A program made the position numbers and the translations under genes. DNA of 64,000 bases from Lycium barbarum (taxonomy: Eukaryota; Streptophyta; Magnoliopsida; Solanales; Solanaceae): the NCBI RefSeq assembly GCF_019175385.1, contig NC_083344.1, positions 22,638,380 through 22,702,379 of the forward strand. Reading direction: 5' to 3'. The notes under the pieces were generated by a model, which saw only the letters and a program-made list of their open reading frames with translations, was not told the DNA's origin and ran no database searches. This document shows positions 45,775 through 58,030 of this stretch, piece after piece (position 1 is the first letter of the stretch; each line of letters starts with the position of its first letter).

Positions 45775-46784
45775 AAACTAGCCTCATAGTGTATTGTAAC
45801 ACTTCGGGGAGGTCTCCTCTGTAGATACCTCATGTCATTTAGCATATCCATCTTAGGAGCTTAGGTTGCCTTTTGCGATCTTTATGGATGTAATCACTTC
45901 TTCGTGGCGTCCGTCGCGTCTATCCCCTCACTAGACATGTTCCCATACATCGCCACACCGGGGATTTCTTGCCTTAATTAGTGTGGACTCAATATCGGTC
46001 TCACCCTGTGACATCTGTACCCTTTTCCTTCATCCTCAAATCTTTCTGTTGTCATGGCTTCCCCTTTTCCGTTAGTTTAGCCCGTCTCGGCCTATATGAC
46101 TCGTACGGGGTTTCTAACCACTTTCCACACCCCAATTTACTTTGGGCTGCCTACTTTTACACTCGTCACTTGTTTCCACATTTATGAAATTTTCAGCATA
46201 TTTCCCAGGGGGTCACCCATCGTGATATTGCTCTCACCCTAGCACGCTTAACCTTGAAACTTTAGTGCATTTTAATACGTGAATGCCAGTATAATCATAT
46301 CGACTGCCCCGCACGACCTTTGTCACATCATTTAAGGTAAGTCGGGGTTCTAGCAACTCCCAAAACGTCCTCACGGCGGGTCCCGCTCCTATCTTCACTT
46401 TCCTAACCATACGATTTCCATATTTCCTCTATTTAAATCTTCACTCTTTACTCCCATCCATATATATAACTACCCTTTTATCCGGGGTTTCTAATTTCGC
46501 ACTGGTGGCGGAAACATTTCAGTCGCCATTACTCATAACCGCTAAGTCTTTGGCCCCTTTTGAATTTCTGTCTACCGTCATTAATTAGTAATTTTACAGA
46601 GATCACGTATGCATAGAAAGTTTCGAAGAAAATCTCATATACCTGTAGTCGATCAATCTCGAGCCTGGTCCGGGGAGCTACCATGTGAAGTATGCTCCAC
46701 ATTCTCGTCTGTCTGTTCGCCGCTCGTTTGACCCTCGTCATTCCTCGCATCCGAATCGGAAGAGTATAGATAATCAGGCGATTC
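45775..46784 (-). other. D internal region, non-coding part
   Basis: About 1 kb without a convincing gene. A 73-codon minus-strand frame (46750-46529; MRGMTRVKRAANRQT...) directly follows the acidic ORF and may be its former continuation. No RT, integrase or knuckle motif is readable in any frame. Confidence 0.6.
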
Positions 46785-47132
46785 CTAGTTCACTGATGGC
46801 CATGACAAGGGACAGGAGTAATCCGTAGCACTCTCCGAGGTGGCCGGACTGGCATAGTGCTCCATCACAGGAGCAACTGGCATATCCCCGAAAGCCTCCT
46901 CCTCCGTCGTCCCAGAAGAGTGCTCTGACGGGTCTGTATCATAGCTATCCTCCGCAGGATCCTCTGCTCTGGGAGTCAGGAACTCTGGAGGAATTGTGGC
47001 TGGGTCCTCTGATGGATCTGACTCAATCGAATAGTCGATGCTCCCCTTACTCGGCTCTGGAGATACTCTAGGGGCCTTACTAGTGCCCCCACTATCTGAG
47101 GCTGATCTCTTAATCGACATTACAGAAACCAT
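46785..47132 (-). CDS. D acidic Ser/Pro-rich ORF, gag N-terminus-like
   Basis: A 115-codon frame; a second Met at 47120 (MSIKRSASDSGG) may be the real start. It is rich in Ser, Pro, Glu and Asp (SIDYSIESDPSEDPATIPPE, then repeated D-P-(S/A)-E units) with no recognised domain. It occupies the position of gag, after a leader with ATCGTGCGAT (47188-47179). It could be the N-terminal extension of a Gag whose core was lost. It ends at a stop after PLSWPSVN. I do not recognise a function. Confidence 0.5.
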   Translation of the reverse strand: MVSVMSIKRSASDSGGTSKAPRVSPEPSKGSIDYSIESDPSEDPATIPPEFLTPRAEDPAEDSYDTDPSEHSSGTTEEEAFGDMPVAPVMEHYASPATSESATDYSCPLSWPSVN

Positions 47133-47215
47133 AACATAAGATTAGGAAAGGAATATGGAAACCTGGTAGCATAGCTCTATCGCACGATCTTGAGTACAAA
47201 GAAGGTCATATTTCC

Positions 47216-47341
47216 TAAAGGCAAAACGATAGACAAGGGGTGCTCGGTACAAGTATCGGGTACTTGTCACGACCCAACTAGGGGCCGTGACGAGTACCCG
47301 ATACTTGTACCGAGCACCCCTTGTCTATCGTTTTGCCTTTA
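47216..47341. repeat. 126-bp palindrome replacing the PBS of D
   Basis: The outer arms 47216-47264 and 47293-47341 are perfect inverted copies over 49 bp. The inner part (47265-47292) is the usual U5-end hairpin with few mismatches. The left arm lies inside the element exactly where TGGTATCAGAGC and about 100 bp of leader are found in the Tekay elements; ordinary leader resumes at 47215. The arm matches the adjacent LTR (GTACCGAG) rather than the distant LTR (GTATCGAG), which suggests local copying. Confidence 0.93.
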
Positions 47342-48509
47342 CCTCTTAGCAAGCCGTATGAACGGTGCCATATATATATTTTTTTGAACATTAACATTAG
47401 CAGCGTCATTATGAACATAGACTAGTAAACTTCGTTAACACTTTATACAACAACATTAACATGCTAAAACACCATATATCTAACTGTACCTGACTGACTG
47501 TACATATCTGTCTACGAGCCTCTAGACATAGTACGCTTATACATAGAAAGGGTCGAGTACTGTCGTGCCCAAGAATACATACACAAAATAGTAGCACTGA
47601 AGTGAGGCTCCGGAATAACTAGAGCGCTGTAGAGTACCGCTGGTAGAGCTCCTAAGGATCAAGTCCACCTGTCTGCCGACCTGCGCGGCATGAAACGCAG
47701 CGTCCACAAGAAGGAACGTCAGTACGAATAGTGTACCGAGTATGTAAGACATGGAAGATAACACAAGCAATAACATAGTGTATAATTAATAATGTCATGG
47801 AGTCATAGGACATAGAAAATAGAACTTATACCATGTCATGTATTATCATATCGTATCATATATTATCTTGTCTTGTCGTAGCATATCGCGTTATAATATA
47901 TCGTGTCATAGTATGTCAGGCTATAGTATATCATATCATAGTTCATCATATCATAGCATAGCATGTTATAGCGTGTCGTGTCATAGCATAGCGTGTCATA
48001 GCATGTCTCACCATAGCATAGCATGTCATAGCGTATCATAGCATAGCATAGCTTGTCATATCATGTCCTGTCGTGGTAGATCATAGCATATCATGTCATA
48101 GTATAGCTTACCATAGCATATCTTATCATAGCATGTCTGGTCGTGACATGGTAGGTCATATCATAGCGCCGAGCAATGTCGGCACACCCACATAGCGCCG
48201 ATATACACCGGCTCACCCATATATCCCGCGTCTGGGCACCCCGCGTCCGGGATCATAAGCCAGCTGATCAGGTAGCAATGAAACATGTTTCCCTTCCCAT
48301 TTCCCCCATGTATCCCTTCCCCCCAGCCCAGGTTCATATACATAGCTTGCATATATGTACTTTGTATGCATATACACATCTTATATACGTACACATATTT
48401 TTGTATTCATATACATAGCTTGTATACATATACATGTCTTATATACATTTACTTATCTTATATACATATACATATTTTATATACTTATATATATCTTATA
48501 TACATATAC

Positions 48510-48574
<65 letters not shown>

Positions 48575-51044
48575 CTTATATAAATATACATGTTTTATAT
48601 AAATATACATCATATAAGCACACAAGGGAGCCCAAGGGAAAATCATGTAGCCATCAGAGTGACGTAAGGTCGGTGACCTCCGAGTACATTATGGAATACT
48701 CATGATCGCTCTTGTCTCACCTCGAAGGGACGAATATTTTAAGGTGAGATGGTCAACGGAGAATAGTATTAAAGTAAACGTAGAATGAAATCGTGGGCGT
48801 CATAGATGACAGTTCATAGGCTTGGAAGTCTTTAGAAAGTGAAGTCATAGCTAGGGAATATAAATAGGATTCGAAAATTAGTTTATCATTTTCATGTTTA
48901 CATAAGATACTTAGCTTAGTCATCTTAGTCATAGAGTCGTTCTGGTAGGATGTATCATAGGCATATCCTCTTATCTAACATCATTGTTATCATTATCGTC
49001 ATGGAAGTACCCTCGTTAGAGGAGTCATAGTACTTATCATTTGGTAACGAAATCGGGATTAAAGTTTCCCTTTAGATTCACTTCAAGTAAGTCAAGCAAG
49101 ACTATAAGGAAAATCCGAGAGTAACGGGCCCACCTCGGGCCGGATGAGGTAGCGTATACGATTTACATATATTACGTGTCATAGCGTTACTTGTGAGGAT
49201 CTTAGGGTAATCGGGTCCCATTTACACAAGTGCTAAGGGTTTAGGAGGTTTTTTCCCACAATTGGCACACTTTCTAATTCAATTCTATTGAACAAAAAGG
49301 AGAAAACTTTAGGTGCGGATTCCGGGGAACAGAGTTATCCCCGAGGCTCGTACCCGACTTATTACACCTAAGACATGCCATAGAAAGAAGGGTGAAGCCT
49401 TACATACCTCTTTCCGCTCCTTTTGCTATTCCAAATTCACGTCACAATTTCGTCAAAATCTGCAAATTGGTCGTTTTTACCAAAACTCTCATTAGTATAC
49501 TTAGAGTTGAAATCTTAAGGAGACACTTGGCTACCAAAATTTCGGCAGCATTTCCTCTGTAAATATACCATCCTCAACATTCAACATAGCCAAATTCTCA
49601 ACCAACACAATCCAGGAATTCAAACCCGACCAAACTATTAACATAATCAACAATCGCACTAGCAATTCACATATTTCATCCAAGATGCATGATTTCAATT
49701 TATTACCTTCTTCAAAACCTTCCGAATCCAATGAACACGATAACAACCTTATAGTATATATTCCAACGACATCATACCAATATCATTACATACTATCCAT
49801 GCAAGAACATTATTCTTCAATATACATAATCTTCCAATTACCAATACTTTACCACACTTATCAAGTCTTTACTTGCTATATGCAATCTACAACACAACAA
49901 CTAAAACACTAAATATAACTTGGTCATTATTCTTCAACAATACCAATAGTCGTAATATCATTTCCAACACCAACATATGCCATAAAACAACCCACACACT
50001 ATTTTCCAAATTTCTCAACCAACCCACTTGTGATACAACTATTTAATAACTTTATTTCCGTAAAGAAGTTGAAATTAGTACTAACAACATCAATAATAAC
50101 ATCCCCAACATCCTACAAGATAGATATATGTATATTTCGTCCAATTTCTCTTCAAATCTCAACCCACAAATTAACAACATCAATACAACAAACTATCACC
50201 TTGTTCTTGCCATTATTTCTTAATTCATATTGATAGAGAAAGAGATTGAACAAATTCATACCTTGTTTTTCATGAAGGTATCCAAATCTTCAACATTTAC
50301 TTGTTTCCAAGCCACTCCAACTGCAAAATGAAATTATATTTGTGACTATGCGTTGCCCGGACTTCGATTAGTACTTGTAGCTTGAAATTTTGCTCAAAAT
50401 CTTTGATTTTGTATGAGATTTGAGAGCCCTTTGATGGCTGAACTTTCTGGAAATTTTCAGGGGTTTTTGATGAAGAAAAATGGGTTTTTACCCCTTTTAT
50501 ATTAAATTGGGTCGGCGTACTGTAGCTACAATACTGCTGCAGTACTGTAGCGGTACTGTAGCAGTGCTGTTTCTGCGCGACAGTTCAGTTTGTAACGTCT
50601 ATAATTCTCTCCTCCGAGGTCCTATCAACGAGCGGTTTGTTACATTATAAACTAGACTCGACGAACTACATTTTAGGCTTTTGAAACGCCTTAAAACTCC
50701 AACTATACATGGAGATATACCCCTCCAAAGTTGGATAAAAATCCTTCCAGCATTTCTCAAATTTTTCATCGAACTTATTTTCTTCAATTTGCTCGATCTC
50801 GAAATATTCCGAAACTCTCCATACATGATATTTATCACTTATTATACTAATAATGATCATGTTCTCATGTTTCAAAATACTCTTTCCCGATTACGACTTA
50901 CGAGATCGTAATTCACCCTCTTTCTTCGTTGTTACGTACTTTCCATGGCTTGTGCTTTTCAAAACATTATGGGACGTCTCCGACACTCCCTTACTACGGT
51001 GAGGTAAATGTCATACTCCTGCTCTGAAAACGCGGGGTGTAACA
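47265..51044 (-). mobile_element. D 5' LTR
   Basis: The 3780-bp partner of 41969-45738. TATA box TATAAAAG at 50501-50494, donor-like ACAAG|GTATGA at 50261-50260, exon-like block 49556-49408, TA run 48515-48569, CATAGCATGT array 47837-48156, double hairpin 47754-47681. Only scattered substitutions separate the two LTRs in the stretches I compared. Confidence 0.93.
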
Positions 51045-51049
51045 TTAAG

Positions 51050-52881
51050 TTTGTGTTTGATGATAAGTGTCGGATGGCATTTGAGGAGTTAAAGGAGCGT
51101 CTCACTACTGCTCCTATTATTGTTGCTCCTGACTGGTCCTTGCCCTTTAAAATGATGTGTGATGCTAGTAGTTTCGCAATAGGTGCTATGTTTGGGCAGA
51201 TGCACAATAAAATTATGCACCCGATCTATTATGCAAGAAGAACACTGAATGCTGCCCAGATGAATTACACAGTAATGGAGCAAGAGCTGCTTTCAAATAT
51301 GTTTGCTTTTGAGAAGTTTCGGGCCTACTCGGTTGGGTCCAAAGTCGTAGTATACACTGATTATGCAGCATTAAGATAGCTTATGTTAAAGAAGGAAGCA
51401 AAGCCGAGATTGATCCGATGGGTACTATTGCTGCAAGAGTTTGATTTTGAGGTGAAGGATTGCAAGGGCACCGAGAATAAGGTTGCTGACCATATCTCTC
51501 GGCTTGAGGAAGCTGGGAGACCTTCTGATGAGCTAGATATAAATGATGCATTTCCAGATGAGAAGGTGATGGTTGTGTCGATGGAGGTAGCACCGTGGTA
51601 TGCTGACATTGCTAATTATTTGGTAAAAGGCATAGTTCTAGAAGAAATAAAAGCTTACCAAAAGAAGAAGTCCTTGCCGGATTCTCGGCAATACTATTAG
51701 GACGAGACTTGTTTGTTCCAAACATACGCTGACAACATCATTCGTCCTGAAAGTGAAGTGATGGCGATTCTAAAGGCGTGCCATGACTCTCCTGTTGGTG
51801 GTCATCATAGTTGTAACCGGACTGCGGCTAAGGTGCTTGAATGCGGTTATTACTGGCCGACTATCTTTCATGATGCTAACTTATTGGTGTGGTCTTGTGA
51901 TCAATGTCAGAGGCAAAGGAATATAGCCAGAAGGCAAGAGATGCCTATGAATTTTTTTATGGAGGTAGAAGTGTTCGATGTCTGGGTGATTGACTTTATG
52001 GGACCCTTTGTGAGTTCGGGTGGATTATATGTCAAAATGAGTAGAAGCGGTGGCTTTACCTAATAACAAGGCTAAGAGTGTTATGGGGTTCCTCAAGAAG
52101 AACATATTTACTCGCTTGGGTACTCCGAGGGCTATAATCAGCGATGGTGGATCCCACTTTTGTAATAGAACTTTCGCGGGATTTATGGAGAAATATGGTG
52201 TAAAACATAGGGTGGCAGCACCTTATCATCCTCAGACAAGTGGGCAAATTGAAGTACCAATCGGGAGATCAAGAGTATTCTAGCAAAAACTGTGAATGCA
52301 AATAGGACAGATTGGGCCCGCAAGTCGATGATGCTCTATGGGCATACCAGACTGCTTTCAAGTCTCCTATTGGGACTTCACCCTTTAAGCTTGTTTTCAG
52401 AAAAGCTTGGCAGTTGCTGGTTGAACTTGAGCACAAGGCTATGTGGGCTTTGAACAAATTGAATATGGATTGGGAAGAAGCGACTAAGCTCAGGTTGTTT
52501 CAACTAAATAAGATGGATGAGTTTCGGTACTAGGCGTATGAGAGTGCAGCACTATATAAAAAGAGGATGAAGCAATATCATGACAAGAAAATCCTGAAGC
52601 GAGAGTTCTACAAGGGTGATCCTGTCTTGCTATTTAACTCTCGGTTGAAGTTGCTACCGGATAAGCTAAAATGAAGGTGGTCTGGTCCGTTTGAGGTGGT
52701 AGGTGTTTCACCCCATGGAGCGATTGAGTTAAAGTCTGGAGATGGAACTCGGACATTTAAAGTGAATGGGAAGAGGTTGAAGCACTATCACAGGATGGTT
52801 TCGGATGATAGAATTGTTGACCGATACCGGTTGAAGCACCTCGGAATGAACAATGATCTGGTGTATGCAGATAAGGAGTGA
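51050..52881 (+). pseudogene. Athila RNase H and integrase, broken
   Basis: This resumes after D. RNase H has KFVFDDKCRMAFEELKERLTTAPII, MMCDASSFAIGAMFGQ and YTVMEQELLSNMFAFEKFR (family usually LAVVFA), VVVYTDYAALR and a stop at 51377. Integrase zinc finger has CHDSPVGGHHSCNRTAAKVLECGYYWPT, CDQCQRQRNI. The core has VIDFMGPFVSSGG, a deletion and frameshift near 52030 that removes part of the D-to-D spacer, then [14 protein letters not shown] and [11 protein letters not shown] further shift follows near 52265, then [24 protein letters not shown], two more stops and the C-terminal GPFEVVGVSPHGAIEL segment ending at 52881. Confidence 0.9.
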
Positions 52882-53186
52882 ATGGCTACCACCATCATGC
52901 CGTGACGTTAAATCAAGCACTTCTTGGGAGGCAACCCAAGTGGAATGTTTTGTTTTTCACTATTGCAGCATATAGGGTAATGTTTGTTTTGGTGCAGGAT
53001 GCAAAGGGTAGAAACTGGAGATGATCTACGCCAAAATCTATGGTATTTTTAAAACATACGGTTCGTAGATGGAAGCATAAATTGAAGAAGAAAAAAATAA
53101 TTCTCTGTTAATGATCTACGCCAGAATCTACGATCCGTATAAAACATACGGCCGAACCCAAGTCATAATTAGGCTCCGTGATCAGG
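52882..53186 (+). other. Athila spacer between pol and downstream ORF
   Basis: It contains AAATCAAGCACTTCTTGGGAGGCAACCCAA-type sequence, a spacer motif typical of Athila-like elements after pol. Two short stretches (53025-53065 and 53112-53150) carry ATACGGTTCGTAG and ATCCGTATAAAACATACGG, the palindrome style seen in U3 regions of this window. No gene. Confidence 0.7.
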
Positions 53187-55203
53187 ACTATGTGAGTGAT
53201 GAAGACCAGGATCCTGTCACATAAAACACGAGGCCGTGAAGAGCAACCCAAACTCCGTTAAATCCCCCGTCTGATAAAGGGACCAACAGTGATGGGAAGC
53301 ACTTATCAAGCTCCCCTAACCTGTCTAGTCGAGAGGAGGCGACTAATGCGCCAGAAGAGTCTGATGCTGAAGAGGCGGCAAGCCTAAATGACAACAGAAT
53401 GAAGGGGAGGTATGAACATGCTGTTAGGTTCTCGGTCCAATGCTCGAAAGAAATATATGACAAAGGGCTAGAGCCAAAGGAAGGAGGACAGCGTTTCCGC
53501 CGGAACATCTATGAGGAGAGGCGGATAAGTTTTGAAGGGTTGGAACATTTCCCAAACATATAAGCTATCAATTATCACCATGGATGGGGATTCCTTAGCC
53601 AGCCACTCGGCATATATGTACCATTAATTGTGAGAGAGTTCTACACCTTAGACTATAGATTGGTAGGTGTAAGGTGACTATTAGAGGTGTAAGGATTGAT
53701 TTCTCTAGCAAGGCCATCAACCGATTCTATTTCGGGGACAATTATGAACCGCCGAAAAACACTGATGAGTTAGACTATAGATTGGTAGGGAACATGACTG
53801 ATATGATGAGAGAAGTACCGTGGGTGGCCTTGGTGATTTCTAGAGGGAATCCAGTTTAGCGCACCAAGTCTAGTGCACCGATAAAAAAGAAAGATCTTTC
53901 AATGGAGGCACAATTCTGATGAAGTGTCCTAATGCATAGACTACAACCAACTCAGATAGATAATCAGTTCACTATAAGCCAGGCGATTCTAGTGGCTTCC
54001 GTCATGTCCCAGTATGCAATTGATATAGGGAAATTGATAGCCCATGATGTTCGAATGCGAGTAACTCAGCCGGGCCTTTCGTTGGTCTTCCCATGCTTGA
54101 TTACGACCCTTTGCCTTAAGGCTGACATCCAGAAGTTTCCATCCTGGGACCATATGTTTGAGGCAAAACACATCTACAGTTTGGTAAAGAGCCAAGATAA
54201 AAAGGTTAAGAATAAGTTAGCAGCAGCTCGAGGCGGAACCCCAAAATTTGTGCGATATAAGTCTGACCAGAATGAGGATGAGAGCATGACATTAGATAAG
54301 ACCCCAGAGGGTCTTGAGACCGCCGCCACAACAGTACCATCTCCTACAGCGGTTCCAGAGTCATCGTCAGGCCCCACCTCATTCGCAGCCCCTGGGGTTG
54401 CTACTGAGCCGGTCCCCACGACTGCCCCACCTGCTACCAGAGTCACCTCCACATCTACAACACTTCCTGGAGGTGTAATTATCCCATTTAATAGACAGAA
54501 TTTCCATGACTAATATGTAAAGGCGGACAAAGCTGATCGACAGATCACTAGCCTATTAGGGAAGTTGGAGGAAGTTATGGCACAGACAGTTCGGAAGGAG
54601 ATGGAGCTGGTAAAGGAGTCCCTTACATAGTCACACTATCAAATTCACTCCAGAATTGATGGTATTGAGAGGCGAGTACTTGAGTTGGAGAAGGGATCGT
54701 CATCAGCAGACATGAAATCAGTGAAGAAAGATACTACTCATCTGGAGGACGACGTCTTTGCGCTTCAGGTAAAGGAGTAGGGAATGTTTGAAAATCCCCC
54801 TCAATCAGCAATGCTGATTGATTTGGCATCTTTGGTGCCAGTGGTGCGACATTCAAGGTAGGAGTCCCCATCCTAAGATAGAGGCAAGAGGCCGAGATTA
54901 GAAGAAGATGGTGAAGGGGTCGACCCAGTGGAGTTAGAAGAGTGCCAGCTGAGGCATGCCACGCAGCTATCTATGGTTGATTTCCACTGTACAGGGGCAT
55001 CGAGTAGTTTGGATCCCCCTGTTGAGCAGACAGTACCTAGCATTAAGGTACCAGAGGAGGATGGGACGTCTATTCCACCAGCGGACCCACTTTCGCAGAT
55101 TCAGACCAAGCCTCCCAGCAGCAAAATTGACCAAGCACCCACCGATACTGATGCGGTGGGGGCACAACAAGAGGAGCATCGCACAGTCAAGTGCCTCAGG
55201 TAG
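53187..55203 (+). pseudogene. Athila downstream ORF (plant transposon-protein domain), broken
   Basis: Frames in order: EEAASLNDNRMKGRYEHAVRF and GQRFRRNIYEERRISFEGL, a stop, WGFLSQPLGIYVPLIVREFY, then VRGVRIDFSSKAINRFYFGDNYE and MREVPWVALVISRGNPV. A stop and frameshift near 53860-53930 lead to the longest frame 53932-54513: MHRLQPTQIDNQFTISQAILVASVMSQYAIDIGKL, VFPCLITTLCLKADI, and a Pro/Thr/Ala-rich tail. Further frames to 55203 are coiled-coil-like (IHSRIDGIERRVLELEKG) and Pro-rich. This matches what is often annotated as a putative plant transposon protein, at the place where some Athila elements carry an env-like ORF. I see no signal peptide or membrane segment, so an envelope role is not supported. 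Confidence 0.75.
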
Positions 55204-55306
55204 TCCTATCCCTTGTCTTGTCTATGCTTACGTTGATGCACTGAGGGCAGTGCATGATTCTTTAGTTGGGGGTGGGACTATTTGATAGTATTGTAGTGTA
55301 AATATG

Positions 55307-58025
55307 TGTCACACCCTAGCAATGGTAGGGCATAACGGGCACCCGACTCTCATTAGAGTCGAGCGAACCCTTAGCCATTCGCTCTATCAAAACCTGTCAT
55401 TTCAAAAACTTTTAAAAACATGAAACTTTTCCAAATAAAAATCATATCTTTATAACAATTATGAAAAATTTCAATCAAATAAGTACTTTAAACCACTTGA
55501 AATCATCTAAAATACATACTCTTTTAAATTCCACAAATGACTCAACTTACATTACTTTGTCGACATCTCGACAAACATACCACAGGACACTGTCTGCAGA
55601 AGTCTCTAAGAAGTGAACTGAACATTATGAGCCAGGACAGGGCCCTGACATACCCAAAATCACGCATATCTAGACATGACTCAGCACAGCTCCAGAATGT
55701 GGTGGAACTTGCCAATCCCAGCTGACGTCCAAGCATCCTAGCTATACACTTAACCTGCCAAACAATCTGGGGCTGCGGGCATGAACGCAGCGTCCCCAGG
55801 CAAAAGGACGTCAATACGGACAATGTACTAAGTATGTAAAGTGGTAACAAGTCATAGTCATAATTTTACTTAGGAAAGAAGAAATCGCAACCTAACTCAA
55901 TACCTTCAGCCTTCGCTGGAAGAAACATAAATGTGCACACGAAGTCTCAAAACAATCTTTAAGTAAATAATGTAATCCAACACTTATGCCGCTTCCGATA
56001 TCTTAATAGAATAGTCCCTTCAGACGGCCGCTTCCGGCATAGTAATGATGGACCCTTCAGGCAGCCGCTTCCGGCTTAATAATGATGGCCCCTTCGGGCA
56101 GCCGCTTCCGGCTTAATATCAACTCAAACTCAATACACAAATATCAATTTCAATTTATATCATAAGTCACTAATCAAGTCATCACAATCCAGTTATTAGC
56201 CTTAGACTTTCATAAGAAGTTATCAAATTTGTATCTCACTAGACTTAGGAGGACTTACTTTCAAGTTTGAAGGTAGAATTGCTATCAAATTCTTACTACT
56301 TATATTCTACTCAATTTCATCTTATTGCCCTACCCAAAGAATAAGTGATCATATCAGTACAAAGGGATGATACTATGGAATGTAGACATAAATCGTAAAC
56401 GAAATGAAGTAGTAAAATCTCGCACCCCCTTCGGAATGGTTTTGAAAATCAAACTTTATGTTTCCTTTAGTATAAAACTCATTTCCTCGAAATCATTAGT
56501 AAAACCATATGCACAACTCAACTTGGCACCTTATGGGTGTTCCTTTCAGAACGGAATTGGAGTACAATATCAATAAGCCATCACAAGAAACATTTAGACC
56601 TTATTCGTCTAAGAATGGAATCATATGAAGTACATATAGAATGAATAATAGCAAGAATCATGCCAAAGGAAGAAAGGTTTGCCTTACATACCTTGTCGCT
56701 TACGTGATTAGCTTAACTTATGCTTCCAAACACTGGCCAATCCACAATCAAGGTAAAGGAAACCCCGTAAACAACTTGAAAAAGGTTCATATACTTCTCT
56801 AAGCTCGTAATTAACTTCCGTAAATTCGGCAGCATTTTCCCTGTAATCTTCGCTTCCCTCTAATTCCAATTCAATTTAACAACACAATCAGCAACCAACA
56901 ACAACAACAACCATCTCATATAAGTCTCCTTAAAGTCAAAGCATCAACTCCCAAAGATATACACCAAAACAACCCAGTATACTCCTCGTATATGATATCT
57001 TCATACACTTTATTCTCCCAAATTCAAGAACAGCAACTTATCAACAACATATCAACAATCATTTCATAAAAATATCCAGCTAATTCTATCCATTTAATCA
57101 TACCAAAATAGCCCCCATGTCATTTGATATCCAAAAATTATAACCGAACTTTCAACGTCATTTCCTCTATTCTAACCCGTCAAATCTATCAATGATCATG
57201 GTAAGAACATCTTAAACATACCTTATATGAGCAGCCACCACGAAACCAACATCCCCCAAGTTCAAAGTTTAGATTAAAACGACGGCAACAACTTGTACTA
57301 CACTTTATCCTTCACGGGCCTCGGGATTCGGGGCCTCGAACTTGATCGATTCTCCACTTTCTCTCTCTAACTCTCCTCTCTCTCTCTATCTAAAATATTC
57401 TGAACCTTTGGTATGAAAATGAGGCAGATAAGGCTGAAAATTTTCCTTAAATAGCAAGGGAAGTGGGCCTGACCCGACTTGGAATCGGGTTGGGCCGAGC
57501 CCACTGCCCAGCTTGACCTTTCTGTCTTAAAACGTCCATAACTTTTTATCCCTAAGTCACATGCAGGCCCACGACCTATGGTTGGAAATGTATTTCAATT
57601 ATCTACAACTTTCATTTTAAGGGTTTTCCCAAATTCCCAAATAATGATGGGGTTATGGCCTCCCGAAGTCAGATCACCCGAAAACGTAACTTAAAAACAT
57701 CCTTTTGGAGGGCTTCCACTTTGATTTGGCTCAAGGGTCCTTCTTGATTTGTGTTTCACTTCACATATATCATCCATATAACTTGTCATATGTCCTTTAT
57801 AAAATCTCGACATGTGGACCCCACCTCAGCTTACGATTACGAGGGCTATATATCTTTTAACGTATCATTCCAATCGTATTGTACGAATTCCAAATATCAT
57901 ACTCATGCTATCCTCATGCTAATACAGTAGAATTTTATCCTTTGTAATTGTAATATTTATTCCTCCTTGAGCTCACATTAAGCCGTCTGCAGCCTTAGTA
58001 ACATGAAATTTTCTGGGGCGTAACA
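55307..58025 (-). mobile_element. Solo LTR, family C
   Basis: 2719 bp, TGTCACACCCTAGC...CTGGGGCGTAACA in plus-strand order, with perfect TSDs atatg (55302-55306 and 58026-58030). No internal region. On the minus strand: TATTTAAGG near 57468-57456, donor-like TAAG|GTATGT (57221-57220), acceptor-like ATTACAG, exon-like block 56840-56692, a 38-bp tandem array (56017-56120) and the double hairpin 55844-55774. The U5 hairpin is changed on both sides (CACCCT-loop-AGGGC). Confidence 0.92.
56017..56120. repeat. Short tandem array in family-C LTR
   Basis: Three copies of a roughly 38-bp unit with CAGCCGCTTCCGGC and CCCTTC(A/G)GG. It sits between exon-like block and double hairpin, the same interval that holds GC-rich repeats in the other LTR families. 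Confidence 0.85.
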
Positions 58026-58030
58026 ATATG

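Larger units (their letters stand above)
41969..51044 (-). mobile_element. D: non-autonomous LTR retrotransposon with 3.8-kb LTRs
   Basis: Two nearly identical LTRs (41969-45738 and 47265-51044) flank a 1526-bp internal region. TSDs ttaag are perfect (41964-41968 and 51045-51049). No PR, RT, RNase H or integrase is present. The internal region has a PPT, a short acidic ORF, and a leader resembling the Tekay leader. The canonical PBS is missing and replaced by an inverted copy of LTR sequence. It resembles a LARD-type derivative and was probably mobilised by a Tekay helper. High LTR identity makes it one of the youngest insertions here. Confidence 0.93.

Noticed and set aside
53932..54513. Athila downstream ORF as a retroviral envelope gene
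   Set aside because: No signal peptide, transmembrane segment or glycoprotein features are seen. The sequence fits the plant transposon-protein domain instead.
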